Assembly: GCA_937951895.1 (NCBI GenBank)
Contig: CALFER010000038.1
Coordinates: forward strand, 62,001 to 126,000
Direction: 5' to 3'
Length of the DNA stretch: 64,000 nucleotides
DNA from: an uncultured bacterium
GTDB lineage: Bacteria; CSSED10-310; CALFER01
Within the stretch, counting starts at the first letter, position 1. Every line of letters starts with the position of its first letter. The position numbers were made by a program, and so were the translations under genes. The notes beneath the pieces are model-generated. The model saw only the letters and a program-made list of their open reading frames with translations. It did not search any database and had not been told where the DNA came from. This document shows positions 1-10,600 of this stretch, piece by piece.

Positions 1-2
1 GC

Positions 3-86
3 GAGCAGGTCGGGTTGTCCCTTCCCGAGTTCACCGCTGTCTCGTTGCGTGCTATGCAGGACATCGCCGGAGATCTCGGATTATAA
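3..86 (+). CDS. C-terminal end of an unidentified upstream gene (partial)
   Basis: An open frame enters from the left edge and encodes 27 residues ending AMQDIAGDLGL. Its TAA stop shares its final A with the ATG of mnmA (TAATG). This one-base overlap is the usual mark of translational coupling, so the fragment is probably the end of a real gene in the same operon. Too little is present to assign a family. A chance open frame of this length is possible. Confidence 0.45.
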   Translation, partial: EQVGLSLPEFTAVSLRAMQDIAGDLGL

Positions 87-1162
87 TGCCTCCGCGCGAG
101 GAATGCTTGATCGGCATGAGCGGAGGAGTCGATTCGACGTGTACCGCATGGCTGATGCACCGGAGCGGGATGCACTGCACGGGTGTCACGCTCAGGATGT
201 CGGATCACGAGCAATCCTGCCGGTCGATCGAGGATGCGTGCCAGGTCGCACGGGCGATCGGAATTCCCCACCGGGTTCTCGATGTCCGAGACGCGTTTGA
301 GACCCAGGTTGTCGGGCCTTTCGAAGCCTCCTACCGACAGGGCATCACCCCCAGCCCTTGCCTCGTCTGCAACCCGCAGATCAAATGGCGGACGCTCATG
401 GGCCTGAACGCCTCATCCGATCCGATCATCGCAACCGGTCATTATGCCCGGCTCGGAAGCCGATCGGACGGACAACCCGTCATCCGTCGTGGCACGCATC
501 TCGATCAAAGCTACTTTCTCTCGAGACTCCCGCTCGAGTATCTCAGGCGCACGCGGTTTCCGCTGGGCGAGATGCGGAAAGCCGATGTGCGGGAGATGGT
601 GCGTTCAGCGGGGTTGCCGATGTTTGACAGACCGGACAGTCAGGAAAACTGCTTCATCGCCGGAGGTCGTTACACGGAGTATCTGGCGCGGCGCGACACG
701 GGCGACCTGCCGCCTCCCGGAGACATCATCGATCGGAAGGGGCGCGTGCGCGGACGGCACAAGGGACTCCACCATTATACGATCGGCCAGCGCTCCGGTC
801 TCGGGATCGCCGCCCCGGAACCCCTCTACGTCATCGACATCGATCTTCCCTCCAACCGGCTCGTGGTCGGATCGAAACAGGATGCCTATTCACACCTTTT
901 CCATGTCGGCGATTGCACCTGGTCCGGCATTGCTTCGCCCGATAAACCGATCGAGGCGTTCGTTCAGGTCCGCTATCGACACAGACCGGTTCGGTGCCGC
1001 ATCGAACCCCTCACGGAAGATGCGCGTGAGGTGTGTGTAGAAATGACCGAGGAATCCGCCGTCATCGCGCCAGGGCAGGGTGCGGCGTTCTATGCCGATG
1101 ATTTTCTTCTGGGTGGAGGGGAAATTCTGCGCGCACCGCGAAGCACACCGAATATCGCATAG
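86..1162 (+). CDS. mnmA: tRNA-specific 2-thiouridylase MnmA
   Basis: Cytoplasmic enzyme that adenylates and then thiolates C2 of the wobble uridine (U34) of Lys, Glu and Gln tRNAs. The 358-residue length is normal for the family. The ATP-binding PP-loop GMSGGVDST lies at residues 10-18. The first catalytic cysteine is C95 in PCLVCN and the second, which carries the persulfide, is C189 in SQENCFI. The segment ATGHYARL (about 116-123) is also family-typical. The start overlaps the stop of the preceding frame by one base. The gene converges on a small lipoprotein gene 16 bp downstream. Identification is secure; the sulfur donor protein is not visible in the window. Confidence 0.97.
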   Translation: MPPREECLIGMSGGVDSTCTAWLMHRSGMHCTGVTLRMSDHEQSCRSIEDACQVARAIGIPHRVLDVRDAFETQVVGPFEASYRQGITPSPCLVCNPQIKWRTLMGLNASSDPIIATGHYARLGSRSDGQPVIRRGTHLDQSYFLSRLPLEYLRRTRFPLGEMRKADVREMVRSAGLPMFDRPDSQENCFIAGGRYTEYLARRDTGDLPPPGDIIDRKGRVRGRHKGLHHYTIGQRSGLGIAAPEPLYVIDIDLPSNRLVVGSKQDAYSHLFHVGDCTWSGIASPDKPIEAFVQVRYRHRPVRCRIEPLTEDAREVCVEMTEESAVIAPGQGAAFYADDFLLGGGEILRAPRSTPNIA

Positions 1163-1178
1163 TCGTGCGGCGTCGGGA

Positions 1179-1736
1179 TCAAGTGTTGATGGTGACTTCG
1201 ATGATGAACTCGAGGAACATGACGAACATCTGAAAAATGAACCAGCGTTCCTCTTCGGTCATTTCGTCATCCTGAAGTTCGTCGTCCGACAGAGATGCCG
1301 GATGGCACTGGGCCACGATGGTCGTCCGGTCCGGCTCTCCGATGTCACCGACGATCCATCCCGGAAGCAGTGTCGGGTTGAGCAATCCGGCGATGATATC
1401 GGCGTCATAATCATCGAGAGTTGCCTCCGAGAACGCGAATGCACGACTCTCGATCGTCTCGCCGTTCGGCGAATAGACCAGGATCCGGCCACTGCCGGCA
1501 TCGGTGCGGAAGATTTTGCCCCACTCCAGGTAAATCATCTTTCCCGTGCGATAATACTCGATGCGCAGGTCCCGCCAGAAGGCTCCTGCTTCCGATTGCG
1601 ACGCATCGGTGAAAGTTGGATTTTCCTGAATCGGTTCGATGACGGGCGGCGGGATGTGAATGCATCCGACGCAGGAAACGATCATGGTGGCGATGAGCAC
1701 TGAGGAAACCAAGCGGACTGGATAGGCGTGTTTCAT
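1179..1736 (-). CDS. hypothetical lipoprotein
   Basis: I do not recognise a family. The start at MKHAYP is preferred because it gives a compact lipoprotein signal: basic start, hydrophobic stretch, then a lipobox ending VSCVGC near residue 24. An in-frame ATG 18 bases upstream exists. The mature part is rich in Asp and Glu and ends in a hydrophobic segment (FIFQMFVMFLEFIIEV), which may be an amphipathic or membrane-associated helix. It converges with mnmA and has no same-strand partner nearby. Confidence 0.7.
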   Translation of the reverse strand: MKHAYPVRLVSSVLIATMIVSCVGCIHIPPPVIEPIQENPTFTDASQSEAGAFWRDLRIEYYRTGKMIYLEWGKIFRTDAGSGRILVYSPNGETIESRAFAFSEATLDDYDADIIAGLLNPTLLPGWIVGDIGEPDRTTIVAQCHPASLSDDELQDDEMTEEERWFIFQMFVMFLEFIIEVTINT

Positions 1737-1857
1737 AGCTGCAGTGTACTGCAATCGGTCACGATTTGCCAGAGCACCGGAGGATGATCGCTGGCGGAGA
1801 AGCGCTTGCCTTGACGGCGTCGGTTCGATACGGCATGATGGACGCGGAGTCTGAAAC

Positions 1858-2694
1858 GTGGAGAAGCAGATCAGCTACATTCGGGAAGCCTTCAAGACGC
1901 CGTGGAATTTCGGCATCCTGGGCGTTTTGCTCATTCTGGGCTCCCTGATACGCTTCCATCCCTATTTCCTGCTTTTTTCGGTTGCGGTCGAATTGGGAAC
2001 GCTCACCGCGATCGCCTCCAATAAACGCTTCCGTCGAGCCATTCGAGCCCGGACCGGCGCGTTTCCCGTCATGCCGGATTTCAGCGAACTCGACCAACTC
2101 AAAAAAACACTCGACGACGATCACCTCTCACAATTCAGGAAATTCGAGGAAATCTGCAGGCAGATCAGGCAGAATGCCGATATCATCGATGAACCAAGAT
2201 CGTCCCTGCTCGGAGTCGCCCTCAGTAAACTCGAGCAATTCGGCGCTTCGTTTCTCAGAATGCTCGCCTCCCATCAGAACTACGTCAAATATCTGTCTCA
2301 GATCGATCGCGAGCGGATCGTGCAGGAAATCACACGGATCGATCGCGACATCGAGGGCAGGAGCGGTCGGGTGGCGGAACTGAAACTGAAGAACCGCGAG
2401 ATCCTCTCCCAACGACTCGAACGCATCGAAAAAGCCCGCGAGAACCGTGAAGTCGTCGAAGCGGAACTCGATGTGATGATCAACACGATCAACCTGTTGC
2501 GCGATCAGACCATATCGATCACGGATCCGCAGGGAATTTCGCTGCAGATCGATACGGTCCTGGAAAACATGCGCGACACGGATGAGTTGGTCCGTGAGAT
2601 CGACAGTTTCATGACGGGATCTCTCAACAGAGCCTTGCCCGATTCCGACGATGTATCGGACCTGCCGGTGCGCGATATGAAGGAAAAGGCGTGA
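1858..2694 (+). CDS. coiled-coil membrane protein upstream of pspA
   Basis: 278 residues from a GTG start. Residues about 17-55 form two hydrophobic segments (a probable membrane hairpin). The rest is highly charged and helical, with long Glu/Arg/Lys heptad-like stretches from about residue 85 to 230, so a coiled coil is likely. No named family is recognised. The stop is separated by one base from the ATG of a PspA/IM30 gene, so the two are co-translated. By context it may anchor or regulate the PspA-like coat at the inner membrane, but that is inference. Confidence 0.75.
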   Translation: MEKQISYIREAFKTPWNFGILGVLLILGSLIRFHPYFLLFSVAVELGTLTAIASNKRFRRAIRARTGAFPVMPDFSELDQLKKTLDDDHLSQFRKFEEICRQIRQNADIIDEPRSSLLGVALSKLEQFGASFLRMLASHQNYVKYLSQIDRERIVQEITRIDRDIEGRSGRVAELKLKNREILSQRLERIEKARENREVVEAELDVMINTINLLRDQTISITDPQGISLQIDTVLENMRDTDELVREIDSFMTGSLNRALPDSDDVSDLPVRDMKEKA

Positions 2695-2695
2695 G

Positions 2696-3451
2696 ATGAT
2701 CGTCGCTCGATTGAAACGCCTGATCCGGGCATTGTTCGGGCACTGGATCGAGGGCATGGAAGATCCGGAAATGATCCTCCGACAGAATCTGCGGGACCTG
2801 AACGATCAGGTGCCGAAGATGAACGAGAGCATTGCGCTGGTTCGGACCAGTCTGGCGATGCTGGAAGCGGAAAAAGCGCAACTCGAAATGCGTTCAGTCG
2901 AGATTCAGACGCGCATCCGGGCGGCATTGAAACTCGAACGCCGCGATCTCGCGCTGCAATACGCCTCCCGTTTGAGTGAAATCGAGGGAAATCTCGTCAC
3001 CAATACCCAGCAGATCGAGATTGCGCGGGCCGCATACGACAAAGCGCTCAAGGTCAAACAGAGCTTCATGCGGGAGCGAGAACGCAAGAATCGGGAAGCG
3101 ATGGAGGCGATCCGAGCCGCGGAGCGCGCCCGGTGGCAGAGCACCATGGCGGATGTGTTGACCGGCTTCGAGATCGCGGGGATCGATCAGACACACGAGG
3201 AGATGATTCAGAAGCTCAGCGAGACCGCCTCGCGCGATCGCGCACGTCTCCAGGTCTCTCTCGATACAACCGACCCGGTCTCGCTCGAACTCGACGACGC
3301 GTTCAAATCCATTCAAGCCTCGGAAATCCTCAAACGCTTCGAACCACATTCTCCGATTTCACCCGATCCGCTGTCGTCTCCAGACGTCGACTCATCCCGG
3401 AAACTGGATCTCGGTCCGCAACTCCCAGGAAAAGAAATCCCGTCCGAATGA
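2696..3451 (+). CDS. PspA/IM30 (Vipp1) family protein
   Basis: 251 residues, close to the usual 220-250 of the ESCRT-III-related PspA/IM30 family that coats and stabilises damaged inner membrane. The N-terminal amphipathic helix (FGHWIEGMEDPEMILRQ), followed by a continuous coiled coil to about residue 215, is typical. The last 35 residues are low complexity. It sits between a coiled-coil membrane protein (1-base gap upstream) and a lipoprotein metallopeptidase (ATGA overlap downstream), forming a three-gene envelope operon. No PspF-like activator is adjacent, so regulation probably differs from the enterobacterial system. Confidence 0.9.
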   Translation: MIVARLKRLIRALFGHWIEGMEDPEMILRQNLRDLNDQVPKMNESIALVRTSLAMLEAEKAQLEMRSVEIQTRIRAALKLERRDLALQYASRLSEIEGNLVTNTQQIEIARAAYDKALKVKQSFMRERERKNREAMEAIRAAERARWQSTMADVLTGFEIAGIDQTHEEMIQKLSETASRDRARLQVSLDTTDPVSLELDDAFKSIQASEILKRFEPHSPISPDPLSSPDVDSSRKLDLGPQLPGKEIPSE

Positions 3452-5031
3452 GTCGTCCGGCGAGCAATCCATCGCGCCGCTCCCCCCGACATTCCCGGTT
3501 CTTCCTGCCGGTGCCCGTCCTGCTGGCCATTCTCGCATCCTGTTCATCAGCTCCCAGGGTCGACTGGCTTTCATATCGCGTGATTTACGACCCCGGACAC
3601 CGGTATGAAGCGCGTGTCGTTCTTACCGCCGAATCGCTCGCCGGAAAAACGATCGTTATTCAACGCCCCTTCCAGAATCCGTCGGATCACCGGAGAGGAT
3701 TCATCGAGTGGATCCAGCCGACTCCGATCCGGTCTCTGCGTGAGCAATCTGCCTGGAAAATGACGGTCCCGGATGACGGGCACATCGAGTATATCCATTC
3801 CTTCCTGAGTTCGAAGGAGCGCCCTGAATCCGAATTCAGAAATTCCCGTCATGATTCGAATGGATTGTTTCTGCAATTGGTCGATCTGTTCTGTTTTCCG
3901 GAAGGCATCACGGAGACGACCCGGTTTGCCGTTGAACTGGACGGGTTTTCGGACCCGATCGTGACGTGGGCCTCAACGGGGAACGAGTATCATGTGACGC
4001 CGGCGCAACTGACGGGATCGTTTCTGTTCGATGGCACATTCCGCCGATCGGAGTCGCAAACTCCTTTCACCTTGTTCGTCGCGCAATCTTTGCCGGACAC
4101 TCTGGATCCCCTCATCGTGCGTTCCGTCGAGCAATCCATGGGGGAACTCACCCGGAGTTTTCCCGGGCTCCGGTTGCGCAATGCGATGATCATCGTGATT
4201 CAGACGGATGGGTTTTCGAGCCGGGCGATGAGGAGGGGCGACATGATGGTGCTCGGCCTGCCGCCCACGATTCCGTTCGATTCGGAAGCCAGGAAGCGGC
4301 TGGCCCATGAATGCGTCCATTTTCTGGGGGATTCCGAACACGATGTCGCGTGGTTTGAAGAGGGGGTTTCGGAATACTTCGCATGGATCAGTCTATGCAG
4401 ATCGCGGCAGATATCCGTCGATGAGTTTTTCGAAGCGATGGCAGAGAAGATCATGCAGGTCAGGGTGGCAGAGATCTCGCCGGGCGCACCGAACCGGACA
4501 CAACTGGTTTACTCATATGGAATGCTCGGCACCTTCGCGCTCGATGTCGCCATTCGCGCAACACCGGGCGGACATCGCATCGAGGATCTCCTGAATGCCG
4601 CGTTCGCGGAAGGCAAGAGGGAACCCCTCACGCGCCGGGATATTGTCCGATATCTGTCCGAGATGCGTGTTCCCGACGCATCGGACATGTTCGACCGGAT
4701 CGCTTCGGGTGAACTGGATCTGCTTCCGGCCATCGACTCGGCGGGGCTGAAGCTGACCGAGACGGATGTTACGATGATATCGGATCCGGAACCCGGACAG
4801 CCGCATGACCGGATTCTCGAGACAGACACAGTCATCTCGATCAACAAACAGTCGCTCGAACGATCCCAATGGCATCAGTATCTTCGGGATCACCTCAACA
4901 CGAGAGTTGAGGTCGAGGTGGAGCGGGACGGGCGACGCGTGATTCAGCATCATCGGATCATTGCGAAGGTAAGGCTCGAGATTTCCGATACATCGGGAGA
5001 TGCCATCTGGTCGGAGATCATACATCTCTGA
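3448..5031 (+). CDS. M61/M1-like gluzincin lipoprotein peptidase with C-terminal PDZ-like region
   Basis: 527 residues from the ATG that overlaps the pspA stop (ATGA). Signal peptide and lipobox LASC lie near residues 25-32. The zinc motif is HECVH at 287-291, with the third ligand Glu309 in EEGVSEYF, 18 residues after the second His, the gluzincin spacing. The last 110 residues resemble a PDZ domain, as in M61 glycyl aminopeptidases. It is probably a lipid-anchored periplasmic protease. Co-transcription with a PspA gene suggests a role in envelope quality control. The substrate cannot be inferred. Confidence 0.85.
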   Translation: MSRPASNPSRRSPRHSRFFLPVPVLLAILASCSSAPRVDWLSYRVIYDPGHRYEARVVLTAESLAGKTIVIQRPFQNPSDHRRGFIEWIQPTPIRSLREQSAWKMTVPDDGHIEYIHSFLSSKERPESEFRNSRHDSNGLFLQLVDLFCFPEGITETTRFAVELDGFSDPIVTWASTGNEYHVTPAQLTGSFLFDGTFRRSESQTPFTLFVAQSLPDTLDPLIVRSVEQSMGELTRSFPGLRLRNAMIIVIQTDGFSSRAMRRGDMMVLGLPPTIPFDSEARKRLAHECVHFLGDSEHDVAWFEEGVSEYFAWISLCRSRQISVDEFFEAMAEKIMQVRVAEISPGAPNRTQLVYSYGMLGTFALDVAIRATPGGHRIEDLLNAAFAEGKREPLTRRDIVRYLSEMRVPDASDMFDRIASGELDLLPAIDSAGLKLTETDVTMISDPEPGQPHDRILETDTVISINKQSLERSQWHQYLRDHLNTRVEVEVERDGRRVIQHHRIIAKVRLEISDTSGDAIWSEIIHL

Positions 5032-5039
5032 GGCGGGAA

Positions 5040-7556
5040 TCAGAACTGCGTGCGCGTGACCGTATCGGCGAAAACAGAGCTGTGTTCGGTGTCGGGGTGA
5101 CGCCCCGCGACGAGGAAACCGGCGATACCGATCAGGAGTACGAAACCGAGGGTCATGAAACCGATCTCGGAAAACCACGCGTCGGCGTTCAGCGTGATGG
5201 GGTAGATCCAGAGAATCTGGCCGACGAAGGTGCCGACGATTGTCGTCAGCAGTCCGAAATGGAACACGACGAACAGGAGCAGGATACCGAGGAGAGGACC
5301 TGTCACGAGAATGGAGAGCGGGAAATGGCTTCCATCCAGACCGTAGAACAATGCAAAAAAGACGATAAACAGCGTCCGCGACAGCATTCTTGATTTCAAC
5401 CGCGCGTACAGAAGAACGAGTATGAACAGGGAGGCGATGCTTCCCGCGGTGGCACTCGGAATCAGAAACAGGAACGTGGACGTCATCAGTCGCGTGGAGA
5501 TGCAGGAATTCAGGATCGCGATATCCAGCAGGGGGATCGGATCGGGTGATCCCATCCAGATCGGGATGAAGCGATCCAGCTTGCCGAGCAATGCTCCGAA
5601 TGAACCGAATGTGGCGCCGGCCAGAACGCTGAAACCGACCGTGCTGTCCCAGAACCCGCCACGGAGGAACCGGCTCCAGGCGATCAGTGTCTGAGCGCAA
5701 TGGCGACGGGCGTATGGTTCGAGAGCCATGAAGCACAGCCACACCATCACGGGCCATGCGATGAGGAGCAGGATTCCGGAATCCTGGTTTGTTTCAAATG
5801 GGTGTGTCACATGCCCCAGACTCAGAAGCCAGGCCAGCGCAGTTGTGCAGAAGAAGAAGATGAACAGCCTTTTTCCGCCAAGATTATCGCTTCGCCCCTC
5901 CCGGTAATTCCGGATGCCCAGCACAATCGTCCAGATTGCCAGAATCGAGATAACGGGAAAGGAAAGCAGGCGAGACGTGTTCCGGACCCATTCCGGCCAG
6001 CGATCCGCGGCGATCGGCTTTCCATCTGCAGGAACAACCGAAAAAAACACCGGGAGGGATTCGTATCGCGCCGCATCGATCCGGATCGATCGATCCGCTC
6101 CGGCATCCCAGCACAGGCGTTCAGTCGCAAATCGCGGGGCAGGGGACCTGTCAGAAACCTGAAGCGTTTCAGGGTCGATTCCCGAGACTTCGAGGAGGTG
6201 TTTCCAGTCGACCGGTGCGGCGGGTTTCGCATCCAACCGCACGGGGATATCGACATCCAGCAGTGTGAGGTGTCGGGAAACATCGAGGAGCATCAGGACA
6301 CGGGCATCGGTTGTGTCGGTTTCCAGAACGGTGTGTCGGTGTCGCGCGAGCGCTTCAGGTATCTCGGAGGGCCGTTGCTGCAGATACCAGAACAGGATCG
6401 GTTCGTTCGGGTTCCGGGCATACGCGTTTGTCATGAAACCATAATCGTGCCAGGTTGCCGCGCCGGCATATCCGATTTCACTGAGAATCTGCTCACATCG
6501 ATCGGCAAAAATCTCCGGAGCCTTCAGAACACTCAGGTATCCGATCCCGGTCGATCGATCGGAGATGGCCAGAATCCCGGCAAGCAGGATCGGGAGCAGC
6601 GCCATCATCAGCCGGCGTGCAGTGCGGGTATTCCAGGACATGTCTTCCCCGTGAGCGACGATTTCGGGCTTGGGGGTCACTCCGGCCTGTTTCGCTACAT
6701 GCAACGGGTTGACACCCGGCAGCAGCGATGCGACTTCAATGGCGCTTGTCGGACGATCGGATGGATCCGGTGCCAACGCTTTCAGGATAACATTCTGCAG
6801 GGAATCCGGCACTTCCGGGAGGAGATGTCTGGGAGGAACGATCGGAGTTTCGAGTTTTTCCCGGTACAGACCGATCACATCCCGGTGTTCGAAAGGCGTT
6901 CGTCCGGTGACCAGCTCATAGAGCACCATTCCGAGTGCATAGACATCGCTGCGTTCACAGAGGTCGCCTCCGCTGAATTGTTCCGGCGCCATGTAGAGCA
7001 GGGTCCCGATCGGTCCGGCATCGCTTCTGAGCCAATCCATCGAGGTTGCCAGTCCGAAGTCTGTGATTTTGATCTGACCGTCCCGGTCGATCATGATATT
7101 GGCAGGTTTCAGATCCCGATGCAGGATGCCTTTGGAATGAGCGGCAGCAAGCCCCTCACAGAGTTGACGGCCGATATCGAGAACTTTGTCGGTTGAGAGT
7201 CTGCCGATTCGCCGGAGCAGCGATGCCAGATCCTCGCCTTCGATCAGTTCCATGGTGAAGAAATGCAGGGAATCCATTCGTCCGATATCGTACACACGGC
7301 AGATCGTGGGATGGGTGATGCTGCGGGCCATCCGCACTTCATTGATCAGTTGCTCGACGTGATCGTCGCTGGAGGACAGGAGGAACTTGAGTGCGACGGG
7401 CGTTTCCAGCAACAGGTCCGTCGCCCGATAGATCGCCCCCATTCCTCCTTTTCCGAGAAATGATTCGATGCGATATCGGCCGGAAATGATCGCGCCGGGC
7501 TCGAAATCACCGAGGACACCCCGTCCTGTGGTCATCGTCACATCATCATCACCCAT
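5040..7556 (-). CDS. membrane-bound Ser/Thr protein kinase with polytopic C-terminus
   Basis: 838 residues. The kinase domain lies at about 27-285: glycine loop GKGGMGAIYRA, VAIK-type lysine in VALKFL, catalytic HRDLKPANIM and DFGLAT, then APEQ in subdomain VIII. All key residues are present, so it should be active. A transmembrane helix follows near 313-330, then an extracytoplasmic region of about 200 residues, then about eight hydrophobic helices. The stretch LEPYARRHCAQTLIAWSR matches the membrane tail seen in kinases of acidobacteria and planctomycetes. Shine-Dalgarno sequence is poor at both possible starts (MGDDD or MTTGR). It converges with the M61-like gene with an 8 bp gap. Confidence 0.92.
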   Translation of the reverse strand: MGDDDVTMTTGRGVLGDFEPGAIISGRYRIESFLGKGGMGAIYRATDLLLETPVALKFLLSSSDDHVEQLINEVRMARSITHPTICRVYDIGRMDSLHFFTMELIEGEDLASLLRRIGRLSTDKVLDIGRQLCEGLAAAHSKGILHRDLKPANIMIDRDGQIKITDFGLATSMDWLRSDAGPIGTLLYMAPEQFSGGDLCERSDVYALGMVLYELVTGRTPFEHRDVIGLYREKLETPIVPPRHLLPEVPDSLQNVILKALAPDPSDRPTSAIEVASLLPGVNPLHVAKQAGVTPKPEIVAHGEDMSWNTRTARRLMMALLPILLAGILAISDRSTGIGYLSVLKAPEIFADRCEQILSEIGYAGAATWHDYGFMTNAYARNPNEPILFWYLQQRPSEIPEALARHRHTVLETDTTDARVLMLLDVSRHLTLLDVDIPVRLDAKPAAPVDWKHLLEVSGIDPETLQVSDRSPAPRFATERLCWDAGADRSIRIDAARYESLPVFFSVVPADGKPIAADRWPEWVRNTSRLLSFPVISILAIWTIVLGIRNYREGRSDNLGGKRLFIFFFCTTALAWLLSLGHVTHPFETNQDSGILLLIAWPVMVWLCFMALEPYARRHCAQTLIAWSRFLRGGFWDSTVGFSVLAGATFGSFGALLGKLDRFIPIWMGSPDPIPLLDIAILNSCISTRLMTSTFLFLIPSATAGSIASLFILVLLYARLKSRMLSRTLFIVFFALFYGLDGSHFPLSILVTGPLLGILLLFVVFHFGLLTTIVGTFVGQILWIYPITLNADAWFSEIGFMTLGFVLLIGIAGFLVAGRHPDTEHSSVFADTVTRTQF

Positions 7557-7638
7557 GGGGTTGGAGGAAACGGATTCCGGAATCAGGAAATCCGCTCGGG
7601 AAATTGCACTCCCGGGCGGTGATCAATCGTCCGGCTGA

Positions 7639-10600
7639 TTAAAAGAATCCCCACTCACAGAAGTCATAATCCCCTTCCAGAACCGCGGCGTCTGTCCGGA
7701 GATGCGCGAACCAGAAGCGGATGCCGGTGAACGTTCCGAAGTCTCCCTGAGGCCATTCGAAGGCAAGGAAGTTTTCGGAGGAGAACCCCTGCGGTACGGT
7801 TCGGGTCTGGAAGGTCACATCGGGTGTATATCCAGGCCAGAACCAGTATTGACCCAGAACATCCAGAATCACCCAGCGCTGGAGTTCGACCGGTGCGGAT
7901 GGGTTGAACACCATTCCGTATACCGAGAATGGATCGCCGGCAGGCGGAGTCGTCAGTTCATTGTAAGTATACATGCTCAGGCTCGTATCGACATCCACGA
8001 GAATCCGGTCGGAGGTCTGTCCGGTTCCATCGAGCAACCAGGGGATCAGGGTCTGGATGACAGCGCCCGGATTTTCCATCGATTCGAGGGGGAAGGCGAG
8101 ATACGCTGTGCGATACGGGCTGGATTGGCCGGCGCCGGGGTATCGGATTCCGCACGGATTGTTGGCGGCCTTGAATGGCTGGTCGTCATCGAATGCCTCC
8201 TGCATGTCCGGATAGTCGTCTCCGGGACGGACCGGATTTCCGGATGTAAAACTCACGACGGCGTCTTCGCGAGGCACGAGATTATCCGGCCACCAGTCAA
8301 AATCGAGTTTTTTGTTGTAGGTGTTGATATCCAGCGCCTGATGGGTGCCGATCGTGAAAGGATCCGCCGTTCCGCCCATCACTTCCTGATAGTAATCATC
8401 GTGTTCGACCCCGGCGATTCTCAGGTAGTTGTAGATGAAATAATCCGCCAACTGATCCGGATTTCCGGGATCCGCGGCAGGGTTGATCCAGACCAGGTCA
8501 TCGGTGTTGGCAGGGGGTTGATGGAGACGGTACATGAGTTCATGGGCTGTAATCATCAGATTGCCGCCGGCGTCCAGATATTGAATCATGGGCGGGATCA
8601 CATAGTTCAGAAGATCTTTCTTGCCCTGCCCGGTTTGTCCGGTGAACCACAATACAGCATCGTACTGCTTCAGATCGTCAAATGTCGGGAACGACAGATT
8701 CACGAGGGGTTCCCATGGATACGAAAACTGCTCGGTCGCATCGGGATCGACTTTGGGCGTCGTGTTCCAGACCTCGAACGGAATTCCGGCGGTCGCGAGA
8801 GCATCGCGGACCGGTTGATCCAGACTTGTAGTCTTCCCCTGGTAGCGGTCATCATCCCAGAACAGCAACCGGGCGGGCGTTACACGGGTATGAAACCGAT
8901 GCGTCACGGAAGCAGATTCCGCACACACAAACGTGATCTCGAACTCTGCGTCGTGCTGCAGAGGCGTATTGGCGGCGAGATTGATCGTGAAGGGGGAAAC
9001 CGGTTGCGAGATCGCGTTCGTCTGGGTTGAGGGGTAGGATGCCGAGCCGTTGACGATGGAGACGTATGACGAGAGCGATGTGATGGTTGCGCTGATGGCG
9101 GTCGCCGGAGCGAACAGTGCGATCATATCGACATTGAGCGATACCGTCTCACCCGCTTCCGGTCTGAAGTTGCCGTTACCTTGCCCGGAACCCTCGAAGA
9201 CGGTCGCCCGGCGGACAGTCAATTCCGGATCGAGTTCGGCCGTCATCGACGCGGGGACGTTGATTCGGCCGAATCCGGCATGGTAGTCGTATCCGGGGAA
9301 TGACGCCTGATTGATGTCGACCGCTGTCGCGTTGATGCGATTCCGGATATCCGCGGGCGTGAACTCCCATCCGTTGGCACGCGCATATGCCACGAGCAGA
9401 GCAGCCTGCCCCGAGACATGCGGGCAAGCCATCGACGTGCCGACCCAGCCCCGGATCGCAAACTGTGTCATATCCGGGAAAGACCGGACTTTAATGATAT
9501 TCTGGTAGATCTGATCCGTCGTTCCGCTCGAATCATAATCCGGTGAATCATATTGACCACTCGGTGCAATGACTTCGATCATCTGGCCGTACTGCGAAAA
9601 GTTCGTGACGGTTTCCGACATGGGATCCCCGGTGACAGCTGCGTTGTTGCTCGCGCCAACCGATACGACCGATTCGAATCCGGAGGGATACCCGACTCCG
9701 TAGAACACCGGATCCCACCCGCCGACATCGCCGTCGTTCCCGGAACTTGCCGCGACGAACACACCGTGTTCGACCGCATACGCACAGGCCTCTTTCTGAA
9801 CTTCCGGGCCCGCGCCCTGTCCGACGTATCCCGAACCGAGACTCATGTTGATGACATCGGCGCCTTTATCAGCGGCATACAGAATCGCCGCGACCACATC
9901 ATCCATATTGGATGTGCCATCCGGTCGTGCGGCTGTTTTCAGAATCATCAGTCGGCTTTCGAATGCCATGCCGACCGTCGACCTCATGTTCTCGGTTCCG
10001 CTGCCGTCATTGTTTGTGCTTTGGAGAATCGTGCCGCTCACATGTGTGCCGTGACTGTCGTCATCGCTGGGGAACGGCGAGTCAAACACGAAGTTCCAGC
10101 CTTCATAATCGTCGATATAATCGTTCCCGTCATCATCGATCCCATTCCCGGGAGTTTCATCGGGGTTGGTCCAGATGTGGATGTTTTCGAAATCCGGCGC
10201 CTGAGCGAATTCAACGGGTTCGCCGTAATGTTCCGTATCCGTCCATGTTTTGTAGGCGCATCCCGAGTCGATTACGGCAACGACCACATTGGGGTCACCG
10301 CCGTGCAGGGGGGGGGTGCTATCGAGATCCCAGGCGGATTCCATACCGATTATCCGGAGATTCCAGAGGTGGTCGTTGACCCAGTACCAATCGTTCGGAT
10401 TCCAGTTCAGCCTGAGATAATAGTTCGGGCACGCGCCCTGAATGCGCTCATCCGTCTGCATGCGTGCGATCAGTTTTTCGATTGTGCGCGGTTGATCTTC
10501 CATCACCTGAACCAGTACCCAGCCGATCTGAGGAAATGTCTTGAGAACACCTGCCCGATACTCGTCCAGCGCACCCGAGCACGCGTCGATCGATAACCCG

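Noticed and set aside
3133..3447. 105-residue N-terminal extension of the M61-like gene
   Set aside because: It overlaps pspA, and the real lipoprotein signal begins at the ATG in the ATGA overlap.
5700..7196. 498-codon open frame on the + strand
   Set aside because: Antisense to the intact Ser/Thr kinase; no family-like motifs and no ribosome site. High-GC codon use opens such frames.
7702..10596. Long open frames on the + strand (442 and 347 codons)
   Set aside because: Antisense to the S8 protease, whose three catalytic motifs are intact on the minus strand.
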